Part shown: positions 12,501 to 26,700 of the stretch, one piece after another
Position numbering within the stretch: the first letter of the stretch is position 1
Layout: every line of letters begins with the position of its first letter
Assembly: GCA_030562195.1 (NCBI GenBank)
Contig: CM060203.1
Coordinates: forward strand, 7,826,208 to 7,890,207
Direction of reading: 5' to 3'
DNA: 64,000 nt
Source: Nipponacmea schrenckii
Taxonomy: Eukaryota; Mollusca; Gastropoda; Lottiidae
Notes under the pieces: generated by a model
Databases searched by the model: none
Seen by the model: only the letters and a program-made list of their open reading frames with translations
Told to the model about the DNA's origin: nothing
Position numbers and translations under genes: made by a program

Positions 12501-13817
12501 AATATAAAATCCAAAGAACTTTGAGAAGTGGCAACCTCTCTGATATAAAGTTACATATACAAAAAAAAGAAAATCACCTGTTGTTATTCAAAAAATGTGA
12601 ATGTTTTAATGCTAATCAAAAATTGTTACTTACCAGTTTGAAATGAGAGTAAACTTAGTTAACATGTCCTCATTGGACAGCTGTAAATAAAATAACAATC
12701 ATTATCTCCATCATATCAACACTAACAGAAAAAAATACTGCATTTAATGAGTAATATTGAGACTAAAAAAGATTTTGTAAGAGATTTTTACTGACTAGAC
12801 ATAAATCCAAACTTGAATGAAATTTGCCATGGATCTAATATCAAAACTGGCTACCTGGAAATTCAAATTCTTTGCGTGTTATATATATGTCTATTAAATA
12901 GACTTTAAGAATTAAAACTTACTGATAAATGTGGAAAAAGACTACCATTTAAAGATGTGGCCCAACGTAATAATGTTAAACATGTTGTTGACATTGTAGC
13001 TACTGTACCAGGCACTGAAATAAACACATTTATTCTACATACCATATATCAATTACTTATTCATGCTTTTTATATACTAGTTTAATAGATTACCAATACT
13101 GATGTTCATTATAAGTATATACAGTACCTTCATCTCGGCTATTTACCAATTCTTCAAAAGTACCAGTTAACCCATGTTCATACCTACATATTCCAAAAAA
13201 ATACATAAAGTACAAAGTTCTTATCACAAACACACAAAAAAATATTGCTTAAGTCATATATACATGTTCTAGCTATAACAACGTTAAAATTTTTCTTGTT
13301 TCTTGTTAACTGAAAATTTCCACTAATTACACGAACAGAATGTACCACTACCTACCATGCACTTAATGCTCTTTTCCACACAGTTTCATCATGTGGTAGA
13401 AATGCTGACTTGGCACTCTCTCTAGGAGTGGAATTTCTCATAGAATCAGGTTCAACTGTAACTTCAGGATAACCAGGGCACTACAAAGGAGTAATTGAAT
13501 CACCAAGATAATTACATGTATTGGAAAACTATTTTGTTTTCATCCTTAAGATAATAAATCTATCCTATGTTGAAGGTAACATTATATACTATGCATTATA
13601 ATTAAATGACAGTAGGTCTACACAAAATATAAATTTTCTGACAAATAATTAATGGATATAGTAGGCTCCACCATAATTCCACTATTACAAAAACCCAATT
13701 GTTTACCAATATTTGAAGGCTATCTTTTAGAAACGCTGAGCCAACTGTTGTTAGTTCCCCATTTGTTTCTGTGACTGTTACCTCCCCTCTCTTTGGTGGT
13801 GGAGGAAAATTCTTCAT
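9513..13817 (-). CDS. AAAS: ALADIN, WD-repeat nucleoporin (complete, 15 coding exons)
   Basis: ALADIN is a beta-propeller protein of the cytoplasmic face of the nuclear pore, anchored through NDC1. Coding exons in transcript order: 13817-13707, 13480-13356, 13183-13128, 13014-12923, 12680-12634, 12474-12316, 12052-11969, 11813-11693, 11275-11151, 11007-10947, 10816-10623, 10391-10324, 10237-10171, 10011-9927, 9638-9513 (TGA 9515-9513). All phases agree and give 506 residues; human ALADIN has 546. Family-diagnostic blocks: N-terminal [24 protein letters not shown], the propeller blades ([61 protein letters not shown]) and the C-terminal [21 protein letters not shown]. Only the tail after this block is shorter than in vertebrates. 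An acceptor at 13857-13855 just upstream of the ATG suggests a further non-coding 5' exon. The gene is divergent from MLH1 and convergent with the calpain. Confidence 0.96.
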
Positions 13818-13854
13818 TGTTATAATTTACAAATGTGAATTCTTATTTTATTAT

Positions 13855-14728
13855 CTGAAAAGGTAAGCCTTGTGTAGACTATATAACAGAGCAATATATT
13901 TAAAGCACAGACCAATCAGTGATCATATTTATGAAAAAAATCTTTACATAAGAAAGAAGATTATGTATGAATAGGAATAAATTGTCTATTTTCAATAACT
14001 AATGAGGTTTTTTAAAAGAGACCTAATGACTGAATAACCAATAAAAAATATTTGACATTAGGACTTGAGTTCTTTAGGCTACTGATTGCCTCATCATGAT
14101 CAATTTAGTGTAATTCAACACTCAAGACACAAATATCTGGTTGAATGCAAAACAGCAATGAGCCTTCAAAAGATTAATAGCATTAACAATGCAGTGAATA
14201 GCTTACAAAGACACTAAATAATCAACTTTCCCCCAACCCCAAAAAAATAAATTTGTTGTCAAATCTCGCGCAATTCCGCAAGGTGTCTCTGTGAACATGG
14301 GAACATCCTCACGAACCAATCATTTCGTATTTTACGTCATCAAATTCTCTTTCAGACGTGAACATCAAAACATAAAACGTTTGGAATAATCGTACTGGAT
14401 GTCTTTGACTATATTGTGAACCCGAAAGTAGAATATCCGGTTAAATAGCTTCCTGTCAGAAAAGAGAGGTAAACATGAAATTTTAGGTTTATTATAATTT
14501 ATAACTTGTTCAAAGTTTTAATATCTTAACTTTTTATAGTCAGTACCATCACGGGTGATTATAGGTTCATGTGGCATGTTAACTTTCATTGATTTCTTGT
14601 CGTTGTAGTTGCTTTTGGAGACATTGTTATTATTGTACCTGCAGGGGCATTATTACAATTTTAGTACTTACTGGTCTATTTTATTCAATTAGTGAAAATT
14701 TGAAAAATATTTGTTACAGGTGATCAAA
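13855..14728. promoter_or_regulatory. Head-to-head (bidirectional) promoter region of AAAS and MLH1
   Basis: The two start codons are 911 bp apart and the genes are transcribed outward. The centre (about 14265-14440) is locally richer in CpG than the surrounding DNA. It holds a CCAAT pentamer at 14316-14320 and a CRE/ATF-like TTACGTCA at 14332-14339. There is no obvious TATA box, as usual for housekeeping promoters. The assignment is from position and composition only; no transcription start is visible directly. Confidence 0.55.
14440..14468 (+). other. Probable non-coding first exon of MLH1
   Basis: A donor-like GAGAG|GTAAAC at 14468/14469 pairs with a strong acceptor TTGTTACAG ending at 14719, nine bases before the MLH1 start codon. 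This predicts a leader exon ending at 14468 and a 251-bp intron within the 5' UTR. The 5' limit of the exon is a guess. Confidence 0.45.
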
Positions 14729-17700
14729 ATGGCTGTTAAGCCTCAAGCTTGTACCATTAAAAAATTAGATGAAGTTGTTGTAAACAGAATAGCTGCAGGG
14801 GAAGTTATTCAAAGACCAGCAAATGCTTTGAAAGAAATGATAGAAAATAGGTAATAGATATCAGAGAAACAAGTGTCAGCTCTGAGAAAGATATCTTACT
14901 CATGTAAATATCTTCTCTTATGAGATCTAAATTTCTACCTCAAAACTCACCTTTCCACACTTGATGTACAAAATAACCATGGCAACCTGAAAGCATAGGT
15001 CTTGTTGACACTGAACATCAAGCAATATATCAATACATAAAACACAGCATGACATTGTAATTGATGTGTGTGATAGAAATATTTTAATGGAAAATAACAA
15101 GAATGAATATTTTATTATTTAGCCTAGATGCTGGTTCAACTAATATACAAGTGACAGTTAAACAAGGTGGTTTAAAACTATTACAGATACAAGACAATGG
15201 TAGTGGTATTAGGGTATGTTATCTTTTATCAAACTGGAACTTTATAGAATGAGTGAGGCTGTAGCTCAATTGACTGTGTTGCCTTTTCATGACATCATTG
15301 GCCAGATATTATTTGGGGATGCATTATTATTTCAGAAAGATGACATGAAAATAGTTTGTGAAAGATTTACTACTAGTAAATTACAGAAATTTGAAGATTT
15401 ACAGAATATTGCTACATATGGTTTTCGGGGAGAAGCTTTAGCAAGTATTAGTCATGTAGCTCATGTTACCATAACAACAAGAACAGCAGATTCTAAATGT
15501 GCTTACAGGTAAACAAAGAATAAACATGTTTTTATTTTCCTAGGTACCGGTAATAATTGCAAACTATGATGTTTGATCAGATCATAATTGTTTTAATTTC
15601 TATTATTTTTCTCGGATTTTTAAGTGTTTGTAATGTAACATAAATAACAAGAGATATCAACTCTGAAGCAATTTCGTTCTAGTTCCTGTCTTTCAAATTA
15701 TTAAATATTAAATGTAAGGTAAGATATTGTAATGTTACTAATTAATTCATTTTTTAGAGGCTGTTATGTTGACAGTGTTTTAAAAGATACAGTAAAACCT
15801 TGTGCTGGAAATGTTGGTACTCAAATTACAGTAAGTTTTATATCAACTTCCAACTTATCTTGATAGGGAAAATTTATGACATGATATTTAGCATAATAAT
15901 TATATGATTTTTAAAAATGGCACACAAATGTTGAATTTAACGTTTATCTCTGGGTTGATTTTTTCTTAAATTACTTTTGAGTAATGACTGAACTGTATTA
16001 GAGGTGTTGAAATATTTCTCAATTTATAATTGTTCAGAAAATGAAGCCTGCATAATTTATAAGAGGAGGTATATGATATTGGTTTTATCAAGTTTTTTAA
16101 TCAAATTCATGGCCTTTTATAGATTGAATTTGACAATGGTATTTTAGAGTTCTATTTCTTGTTATAGGTAGAAGATTTGTTCTATAATATTGCTACAAGA
16201 AGGAAAGCTCTTCGTAGTCCAGCAGAAGAACATGCAAAAGTAGCAGAAGTTGTTAGCAGGTGAGTTCAACTTTTGTCACAAAAAGTCTTACATTGAGAAA
16301 ATGGATGCAATCTCTTTACTTGGTGAAAAGAGGACTACTCAGCAAAATTAGTTTCAAACCTAACTGTTACGTCTAGTCAGAAATTGAGAAGAGAAATGAT
16401 TTGCACAATAGCATAACTACAGGAGAACAAACACATATGAAGGCTACAGTCATAACTCTTTTACATTGCTTTGAAAACTTGGTAATTATTTCGTGTTTTC
16501 TTTTTGCTGCAGATATGCTGTTCATAACTCAAAATGTGGATTTACATTGAAAAAGGTTTGATGTTGCTTCAATTTCTTTACTTGGTATAATTCCTGTTAC
16601 AGAATAAGAGACATTTATGCAGTGAACAGTTAGCCTATGTTGGTTGTGGTTGTTTTGATGGATATGATCAGGAGAACGGTTTGCTGTAAGATTTGAATAA
16701 CTGTATTAAGAGTATAGAATATCTTGTCAATCATATTTTATATGCATTAGTTGTAATATATCTGAAGTTGTTATTAAAAGGATTAGTCTTTACAATTGAG
16801 TTTATAATGAGGTACATGTATTTTTATTCGATAGCATGGAGACAATATGGCCGACGTAAGAACACCCAGTAACTCTACATGTGTTGACAATATTAGAACA
16901 ATATTTGGTGCTTCTATTGCCAGGTGAGTTGCAAACCTTCTTCTCCTGAACTTCTTAATAACTAATACATGTACTATATATAAAGAAAGAAAGAACTTTA
17001 CTTTACAAGGAGAACAAATTAGATTCACAAGTCCGCTTTGATAGGGATCCTTTCAACCAGCTGGTCCTTGGCCGTACCTCTTTGCATTGATCTTTCCAGG
17101 ATTATCCGTATCCAGTTACAGTTGGAAACTCTTCTTTTCTAAGTCCATTAAGTTTACAAAATAGCAATGTTTGAATATTCTTTAATAAATTTAAAGGTGT
17201 TAGATTTTCTCTGTATGAAATCTCCAACAATATAGATGTTACTTCCCTTTGATTATGATATATTACTAGCTTACTATTTATTTTAACCTACAACTTACAT
17301 GTGAATGTTTATATATGTATATATTAATACCTGCCATCCCTGACTGTATCTCCAAACTATGTGACTTTAATTTGCATTTGCAAATGGTGGATTTTTAAAT
17401 TCCACAAGCAACCTGCTATATTGATAGTAGCCATTTATATGTTTCAACTATTATATAATATATAGATTGTCACATTATGGCACAATTTTGGCTGGTCTAA
17501 TGTTTGAAAGCAATTATTACATTATGTGAGAGTCAGCCTTAAAGATATATATCACTAGTGTATATTTATGTCACAATGTTACAATCAGGTAATAAAAGGT
17601 GAAAGAGTCTTTACCACAAGACAAAATATGAAGATTTGTTCCATTCTTATTCACGTAAATTCAACTTTATTGTAGTTGCTGAAGTTCCCAATTCTTTACT

Positions 17701-20700
17701 TTTTTTATTTTGTTTAAGAAGCAAATCAGTAATTGGAGACTTTTTGTCTGTTAAGTCAAGGTCAGTGGGAAGAGTTATTGACTTGTTTATGTGAGGTTTA
17801 AACTAAAATGGCCCCTGTTTCTCCAAATGTCTTTTGTTTGTGATATTTTTCATTGAGATCAGGGTAAAGTTGATTTTTCTTTTCAAAAACGGGTTAGTTG
17901 CTTGTTTGATAATGGTATGGATACTGCTGAAAGTATTGAAATGGTAATGAATATATTCCCATCATGCTCTCTGCTTATCATTTGTCTATGTAATCCCAAG
18001 AGATGCTAATATCTTTAATAACCAGAAAGTAAGATTATAATATGGTGCAATTGTTTTTATTTATAAATACTTTCATTGAAATTTTATTTTTGTCCAAACA
18101 AAAATTTTAATGATTTAAATGATTATACCAACTTTATCTACTGCAATAAGAGACATATGTCTATGGATATACTGGTACTATCATTACTGGTTGCACGTTG
18201 AAACTTTTGATGTTTTCTGATCCCAATCAATCCATCAAATGCCATCTTGAAGTACAATATCTGCCATTTACTATTGTAAGGCTATTAACTTTCTGACAGA
18301 AGAAGGTTTGATGATCTCAGACGTCAAATTTTAATGGTTATATATATTTTGCCAGAGGACTAATTTAATAATCTATATTTTGTTCGTATTATATTTCAAA
18401 TGATAAAAATGAATCGTCATAATAAATCTACTTTAATTTGAATTGAAAACAAAATGTTAACAATGACAATGATTTCTGTGGCCAGCATCAGTTGTTGATT
18501 TTAATTAAGAGATGAACAAAAAAAAAAAAAAAAAAAAAAAAAAACAATTAAACATTTGTAACATTCATGTTGTTATTTATGCAGTTTTCATCTTTTATTG
18601 AATTAAAACTTGGAATGAGTTCATATCTGCCTTCATTTTCTGCTGTAAGTATGTCTCCATTGGCAATTGGATTAAAATTGTCTACAGTTTGCAGACGTGA
18701 AATTCTGGTATTGCATCGTTCATGTTTGCTAATAAAGCTGTGAATTGGTTTATGTTTATAAAAATGACAAATTCGTTGAAATATTCTCCTGTAACCTAAT
18801 TGGACGTTTTTAAGACGAACTGCATAAACAATTGGATCACATAATGCGTTGACCAATAAGAGTAAGTTCAGATAACGATTGGCTTTCAATAGAGATGAAT
18901 ACATTTTTTTCACAACAGCAGAATTAATGCGAACTTGTATAACCAAGGCAACTTGGAAGATACATGTCGGTAGCCAACACAGTACAAATGTTCCAATGAT
19001 TAAGAGACTTGTTAACAAAGCCTTTCTGTTGCGTGAGTAGTCCAGATCAGATCGTGCACCTTGGCTATAAACACGCCTTACTTCGACATATATCCTCAGA
19101 TAAGTGTATATTATGACAAAAAAACACACAAACGCAATGAAGAATACTAAATACTCTCCATGAAAATCATTTTGTTGAACATATTCACAGTAGTTCACTT
19201 TATCTGAATATTTATTATAGTCTTCAATATCACCCAAAAACACAGAAAAACCTCCAGCAAGAGCTATGATCCATATAATCACTATGAGCATGTTTCCACG
19301 TACTTCATTAAGGTAATCTCCATAGTGTAGGGGGTTTGTAATGGCTACATAATGGTCTATAGCTACTGCCAATAAGTTTAATAATGAAATCATTGTAGCT
19401 GCTGTGTGTAAGGCAAATGTAAATAAAGTCATACACGAAAATGTCAGACGCTCACTAGGACCATCTGTAAAACTGGGAACGTTTGTAAAAACTTTATTTA
19501 GAATGTGAATGAGAACGCTAAAACTGACCAGTATATCTGATAAACCCAAACTAATCACAAGTTTCATATGTGTATTGATCATGTTTGGTGGTCCAAAAAC
19601 TGTTGCACATATAGACAAACAATTTGCAATGATTGTAAGAAAACATAACACCAATGATATGATGGAGGTTGGTTGAGACAAGATAATATAAGCTCTTTCC
19701 TGTAGAGACAGTTCCGATATAAACATGAACTCATTAACTTGACTGTTATTATGCATCCCATTCACTATTATTTTGTCTTTTGTCATGTTGAAATATTCAT
19801 TAGCCTCCATTGTCAAAATTCTTTCTAGACTAATGTCTATGTAGATTCTTTTTATTTCACAACTTACGTCCAGCAAACATAATAATAGACAACAATAGGA
19901 AATAGAAACAATTAAATGACACTTTTGGCAATCTTCTATTAACCTGACATGACTATGTAATTACTTCTTCTTTATGACAAGAAAATTCTGTTATTAAGAA
20001 CAATGTTGTTAATAAAGAAGCTGATGTAATGTAAAATACAAGTGTCCAACCATTATTGTCACAAACTTAATATTCTTCTCCTCTTCTATCCGTCAATTAA
20101 GTCGCTTCTGCTTCAATAACATGGTACTGGCTTCATTGATTCCTGAAAATATATTGAAAATAGCTTCATTACTGAATAAGAAAGTTGATACTCTTAACTG
20201 TAATTGACATAGACCACTAACAGCCATTGACCTTTTTGTAGCTTTATGGTTTGAGATTCATTTTTCTTTTAGGGAAACAACAACCTTAGGTGGATTCAAC
20301 ATTAATTTACTTTTCAAACATGAGCATTTATTTGTTATTAAAGGGATAATAGGCGTTAGAATACACTCGTCCTACGGCTTATATTTGTGTTTCATATTGA
20401 CTATTAGTTAAATAAGTATGCATCCCACACTTTACCAAATTTTAAAAGGCCACAATAAAAATATATTCGGAATTTTAAAAAAAAGTGAGCCAGCGACGAT
20501 TCCATTCAGTTTGAGAATAAAAGCGTCTGGTAAATCAACGCTAAAACATCATTGTGGAATTCAACAGTAGGGGTCAAGGACGCGTGAAAACTCACATGTT
20601 AGAGTTATTTCCCTTTATATTTACATGATTTGAATATCGCTTGATGGATGGCTCAAGCGTTTTATGATTAACTACTTTATTTTGGGGATTTATCGGATTT

Positions 20701-23700
20701 TAGAGGGATTTTGATGTGTAGGTAAGTCCACTGATGGATATATACTGTTATTGTCCAAATTTGAGTGAACTTAAAATTTTATGTTCGTTCTAACGCCTAT
20801 TATCCCTTTAACTGTTAACATTAAATCTTGAGGTCTGTATCAGTTATTCTAAGTCTATAAAGTGGGAAATCAAATGGTATAAAATGTAATCCAAAGCTAA
20901 TGGGTAGATTCATGATCATTATTACCAAACAAATATATCTGCCTTTTGTTACTTGCACACACCAAAAAATTTCAAAAAAGTAATTTGTACCAGATTTTTA
21001 TCATAAAATAAATACAAGAATTGAAAGTTTTATTTGAATGGCATCAATAACTCATTAGTTAGGCCTATCACTAATTCCTATGAGTTATATATTTTTGCTA
21101 TTTATACTTGTAATTCTTATTCCTTATCATAATTGCTTGAAGAGAAGTAGTGTATCAATAATAATGTATCTTTCTTGTTATATAATATTCTGAATTATTT
21201 GCCCATTTATTTGGAATGGTTTCTTTTAAATTCAATATAAAGAACACAAAATAAAAGAGTATAATTTAAATTCTAATATTGAACAAAATGCCAATTTCTT
21301 AAAATTCCATTTAATTATCTCAAACAGAGAAACACTAACATGATTAGAATTCAATAATATGGCAGAAGTTGCTTGAAGAAAATTAGATAGAGTGATAGAT
21401 TTGAAAGGAATGTTTAAATAATGTATTTAATAAGAGATTAGTGTAATCTGATGATATTGTTATCTTAGACAAATCTGATCAGATTATTTATCATCAAGGG
21501 AGGTGTCACTTGTACATAGTAAATAAAATCATGATATTCAAAAGTTTTGACTTTTTCATCAAGAAATATATTCATAGTTTACATTTACAAAATGAAATTA
21601 TCTTAACTGAGTTAAGAATGATATAGATGTTCTCAAAACAGAAATAAACCAGTTTCCGTATGGTTTTCTCTCATTCTAATTGTCCAGGGAAGTGTAAGTT
21701 TCTATCAGACTATTTATCTATTAACATGTGAACACTCTGTTAGTTCATAAACAACAACAAAAAACGCTATTTCTTATTCAAATATCTCTTTAGAGAACCA
21801 AATCTCTATTATGACAAAAAAATAGAAACACTTTAAACCCTCTAATAAATATGGATCTCACATTGGCTCAACAATCTGCTGACCTGCTACCACAGATTGA
21901 AACTGAATGTAATAATGATATTGATGTACATACTGTGAGGACCATTTATAATGTTCCATTTTTTATCCATTTGTAGTTTAACTAAGACAAATCACATATC
22001 TCTATTTATTTGTTAAAACTGAATCAATTTTTCTGTTGCCAATTAAATAAAATAGAATTTCTTTGATTATAAAGCTCTACATGTCCGATCTGTCAAGTTT
22101 TTTGACAAGTTTTTACAAGCATTTGAACTTCTTGTTTCAAACATGGCAATCACAAGTTTTTCCTCAATTCAATTGCTTTGATGGTGTGTTTAGTATGACT
22201 TTAAAATTGTTTGATGGTGCAAGCACTTATAATTTAGTTGAGATCTGAAAATCTTGCTTTAAAATGATTTGATAGTACTTTGCTAGGAATAAGAATGTTG
22301 AAAGTATTTGATAGTAAAGCCAGTTTGATAAATAAGAGTTTCCAGATTATAAATCAAAGCAAAATAATATACTATAACTTGATGCCTCATTATTTACCAT
22401 TCTATATCATGTTTATTGGATGATTTAACTAATGATGCTTCAAAACTTTACGGTTGATCATGTCTGTTTAATTGAAAGTTTTGAACTGTCAGTATTGTTT
22501 GCATTGCCTGTGAAATTCTGTTTTATCTGAGATGTGTCATGCATTTAAAGTTTTTTTTAATTTCCTATGGTAGTAACTCTAATTGTGTTTGACTATCTGC
22601 TGCAACAGTGACAATAAATGTTCATTAAATCTGAATCTTTATTGATCATTGTAACTTAACCAAGCTTTTAGTCATCTGTTGCTTCATTAGTAAAGTAATT
22701 TTACAATTTCTGTTACTACAGGTTAGTGTGTTTACTGATTACTTCAGGAAAACTACATTCTAAGCTATGATAAAAAAAAAAATCAAGGAAATCTTGTATT
22801 TATGAAAACATTGTTTGTGTTGATCTTGAGTTTGTCAGCTTGGCATCGTTTTGGAGTGGCAACATGAATTATATCGTGTTAGGTATAATTATTATTGAAT
22901 GACATAAGATTTTAAGATTGAGAGAAATTTAAAAAAGTACATATTTACCTTAGAATAGGAAATTAATGAAATTATCCCAAATCAAAATAATATACTTGTA
23001 ACTTTATCAATTGAAGATGCTTGTCAACAGATCTGTGGTTCCCTAACAAATATCTGTACAAAATATCCTGTTTACTAAATACTTTATTTAAAGGCTAATT
23101 CTCGTATTTTACATTAATTATGATGTGGCCTATATTTATTTTAAATTGCTGAGTAAATATCAATGTTATTATTTTTACTTTACTTTGATTTGATGAATTG
23201 ATGCCATAGAAATAAATAATCATGGGGTAATTCAGATTATATATTTAAAGAGAAGATAACTAGAACAATATTTACTTATCAATTTCAATTTAATTTTTCT
23301 CTTTTAAACCATTGAAGAAAACAAATTCAATACATTGTGTGTATTTTCTTTCAGTGATTGTTTAAAAACAGTGCTAGTATCTTTTCTTTCAACACCAAGG
23401 ACATTATCTTAACCACCAAAAATGTGTTTTTCAATCTCTCTGAATTGCAAAGTTGGACCTTTGATACATGTTTATATAGATGCTCTATTGAATTTACTGT
23501 TTTATATTTGTTTCACAAGGGTATATATTTATGATATAATTATTGCAAAGACAAAAAATGGTTTCAGAAATCACTTATACTTGAGAAAAATTGCACTTTT
23601 GTTAATTTAAAGTTCATATTTCCATATACCAATACCCTTCAGAGAATTTGTTATTACACTGTTTAAGAACTGGTCAGATCTAAAGGCTTTATCAGCTCAA

Positions 23701-26700
23701 CAGATTACAACTGAATTCCTTAAGTAACATATGAATATTGATGGGTCTCTTTAATTCATACATGTATAAATGCCAAATAGTCAAATTATAGACTTTTGAC
23801 CTTCACCTTGGTTTAAAAGTTAATTTTTCCATGGTTGCACACAATACTAACAGAATTACGCAATAATATGTTGAAAATAAAATTCACTTTCTAATTAGTT
23901 GCAGATGAAGAATTTTAATGGACTGACTTCCCGAACATATTTTATTCAATTAATGCCAACCATTTTCAAGTGAAAATCAGTTCGCAAAAAAAACTAATGA
24001 TATTTAGAATTAAAATCTTGTTAATTATCATCTAATGCATGCTCACTGATGTAATGGAAATGTACAGATTTTTTGAAAGTTTAATTTAACAAATATTGTT
24101 CAGAAAAGAAAAGTAACCAGAATGGTTGTTGGTTGAGGCCATGATTTTGGTATAAAAAACTTTCCTAGACCTTTGGACAATTTGAATAATTTGAATAAAC
24201 TGCGTTTATTTTAACAAAAGTAATCTCTAGAAACTCTCTTGTGTGGCATTTGGTTATTGGAGAATGTATATCACAAATATATGGATAATAATTACTTTAT
24301 TAAATAACTTGCAACATTTCGATGAGGGTACTGTAGTCTAATGATTGATAAAGACAAGATTACCATTTCTAATAAAACATTATTCAATAATCAATGAACT
24401 AAATGTTATCAATAATTCTGTCCAAATAAAAATTATCTCATGTTCACTATCTGTCAGAGTTAAAAAAAAACTATAAATGATTACATCTGATTACCCATTT
24501 ACAATAAAAATGGAATCTCTTTGTGTTTTAGAAGAAACTATAATTATTTTTATTTGATAATTTGTTATGTATTTGTTGTGGATCTTAGATTGTCACTTTT
24601 CATTCTTTAATTGACAGTTAAAGAGATAAAATGGCTATAAAATGAAAGACAAGAATTATCTGTTTGAAAAGAAAGTTATTGAAATCTGTATTAGATTATT
24701 GAAATAATGGTTTATGTTAACATGTTACCATTGCTCACAAATAACTATAATTTTGAAGAGATAGTTTCAATTTTCTCTGATTATATCTTTGGTGATTTCA
24801 ACCTAATTATTAATAATGGAAGATTGTTTGATCTTATACAAGATCTGTAATAATAAATCTTCTGTATATAGATGAAAGATAAGAAATCACTAGGTTTCAA
24901 GAACAAAATACAATATTACTGACACTATTTATAGACTAATAATCAGTTTACCTCATTTTACTTGTCATATTTCTAGTACATAATTTGCTTGAAGATAACA
25001 CTCCCTCTTATACTTAATTTCTGTAAATAAAGAAATATATAATATGTGTCCACATTCCCTGGATTTTTTTGGATTTTTTTATCACAAATTTAGTACAATA
25101 TAAAATGCTTTTGGATAGTAGACTGAATCTGATTCAGATACTCATGTAAGTCAAAAGAAGAGAAGAAGCATGGAAGCATATTCTTATTCCAAAAAGTATT
25201 TTTCAGAACTATTCTTTCATTATTTCTTGCTTTGTTTTGTTAGAAATGCTAAACTTCATGTGTTTTGTTAAGGATCCGTTGAAAAAATTAACATATAGAT
25301 TGTGATGAAGTCATAGTAAGTTGTTAAGACAGTAGCCTCATTGCCCCATCACCTTTTACTCCTATTTGAACAATTACCCATCGTTTTATTTATATAGTAG
25401 AAAATAACCTGCTATAATTCAATTACTCTACAGAAATCACCTTCTTGCTCTATTACAATTTGAAAATTATCTGAGTAAGTCTCATTGATGAAATTGATAA
25501 GCGATCCTTAGAGACTCTGGACTGTTATTTATATAAGATGTTATAAAAAGATATTTTCTGTTTGGTAATCCTTTAATAATGGATGTTTTTCAGTGAGAAA
25601 ATAGTGTGTGATTGAGGGGTTATCTCATACATTGTGAGTAATAATGGTTATTGAGGGTTATTATCTTCTGTAATTACTGATGGTACCAATCATTCCTGGT
25701 ATTAATTCCAAATTCCTATTAGGATAGTTATTTCTGAATTTGGTCCATTTATCACTAGCTTTGGCCCTTGAAGGAAAAAATTGACTGTTAGTCCCCCCCA
25801 GACAATACTGTGGCCCCTTACTCTCAAAGAACACCACTGTCATCTTTTTATATTTTAACAGCAGTTACTTTTTGAAATGTTAAGAAGTATTTGTTAATGA
25901 GTGGTAGATCGGTAGCACAGGTTCCAATAGGATTGCCCAACTGAATAGAGTCAAACCATATGTTAATTGTTTAATTTTAATGCAATGATGGTTTGGGCTT
26001 GGTTGCCCTTTGTCAGTTATTTGTTAATTGAGCAATATTCAGTTATTTCAGATATTAGGAGAGTATATTGTGCATTATGTTCTTGCTGTGGTGTAAAATA
26101 GTAATAGTATTACCTGAACAAAGTTTTACTAGTTCTTAGTCATGGTTTGATACTAGCTCAGGCTTAGTCACAAGTGAGTTTGATTCAGATAATAATTAAG
26201 ATAACAGGTAACAATAGACAGCTTTATAAACTAATGGTAATAGTTTTATCTAAAAGGCATTCTAAATGGAAATACCACCAACTTTCTAAGCTTTAAAACA
26301 CCAAGTCATTGTAGCATCCAGCTTTACATAAGAATCTATCACTATCATTGAAGATTTGTGTGGGTTTCTTTCTTACCTATCAGTTAAATGGAAATATTCA
26401 CCAGCAAAATCACCAATAAATTAAGAACATTCCTTTGATACATATCTCTTAACATCAATAGAAGTTTATACCATATATACTAATACACCATAAAACTGTA
26501 ACAAAATTATATTTTAACATTACTGTTTTTAATCTTCCAATTCTACCTCAGGTCTATGTTAGTTTTTAACAGAAATATGGAATTAGCCTTGGTTTTTTTT
26601 TGTCTTATTATAATAGAATAATCACCTTCAGTACTTTTGTACCAATCTGTATGAAATCGGCTATATTTCTAACACCATACTTGGCTCATGAAATAGAGGG

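Noticed and set aside
18518..18544. Poly-A run beside the intronless GPCR as a retrogene tail
   Set aside because: The A run is on the + strand, while the GPCR is on the minus strand, where it reads as poly-T. It cannot be that gene's A tail.
19811..19876. N-terminal extension of the GPCR by 22 codons
   Set aside because: The extension would need to start at a TTG codon. The ATG at 19810 has a good initiation context and gives a normal receptor N terminus.
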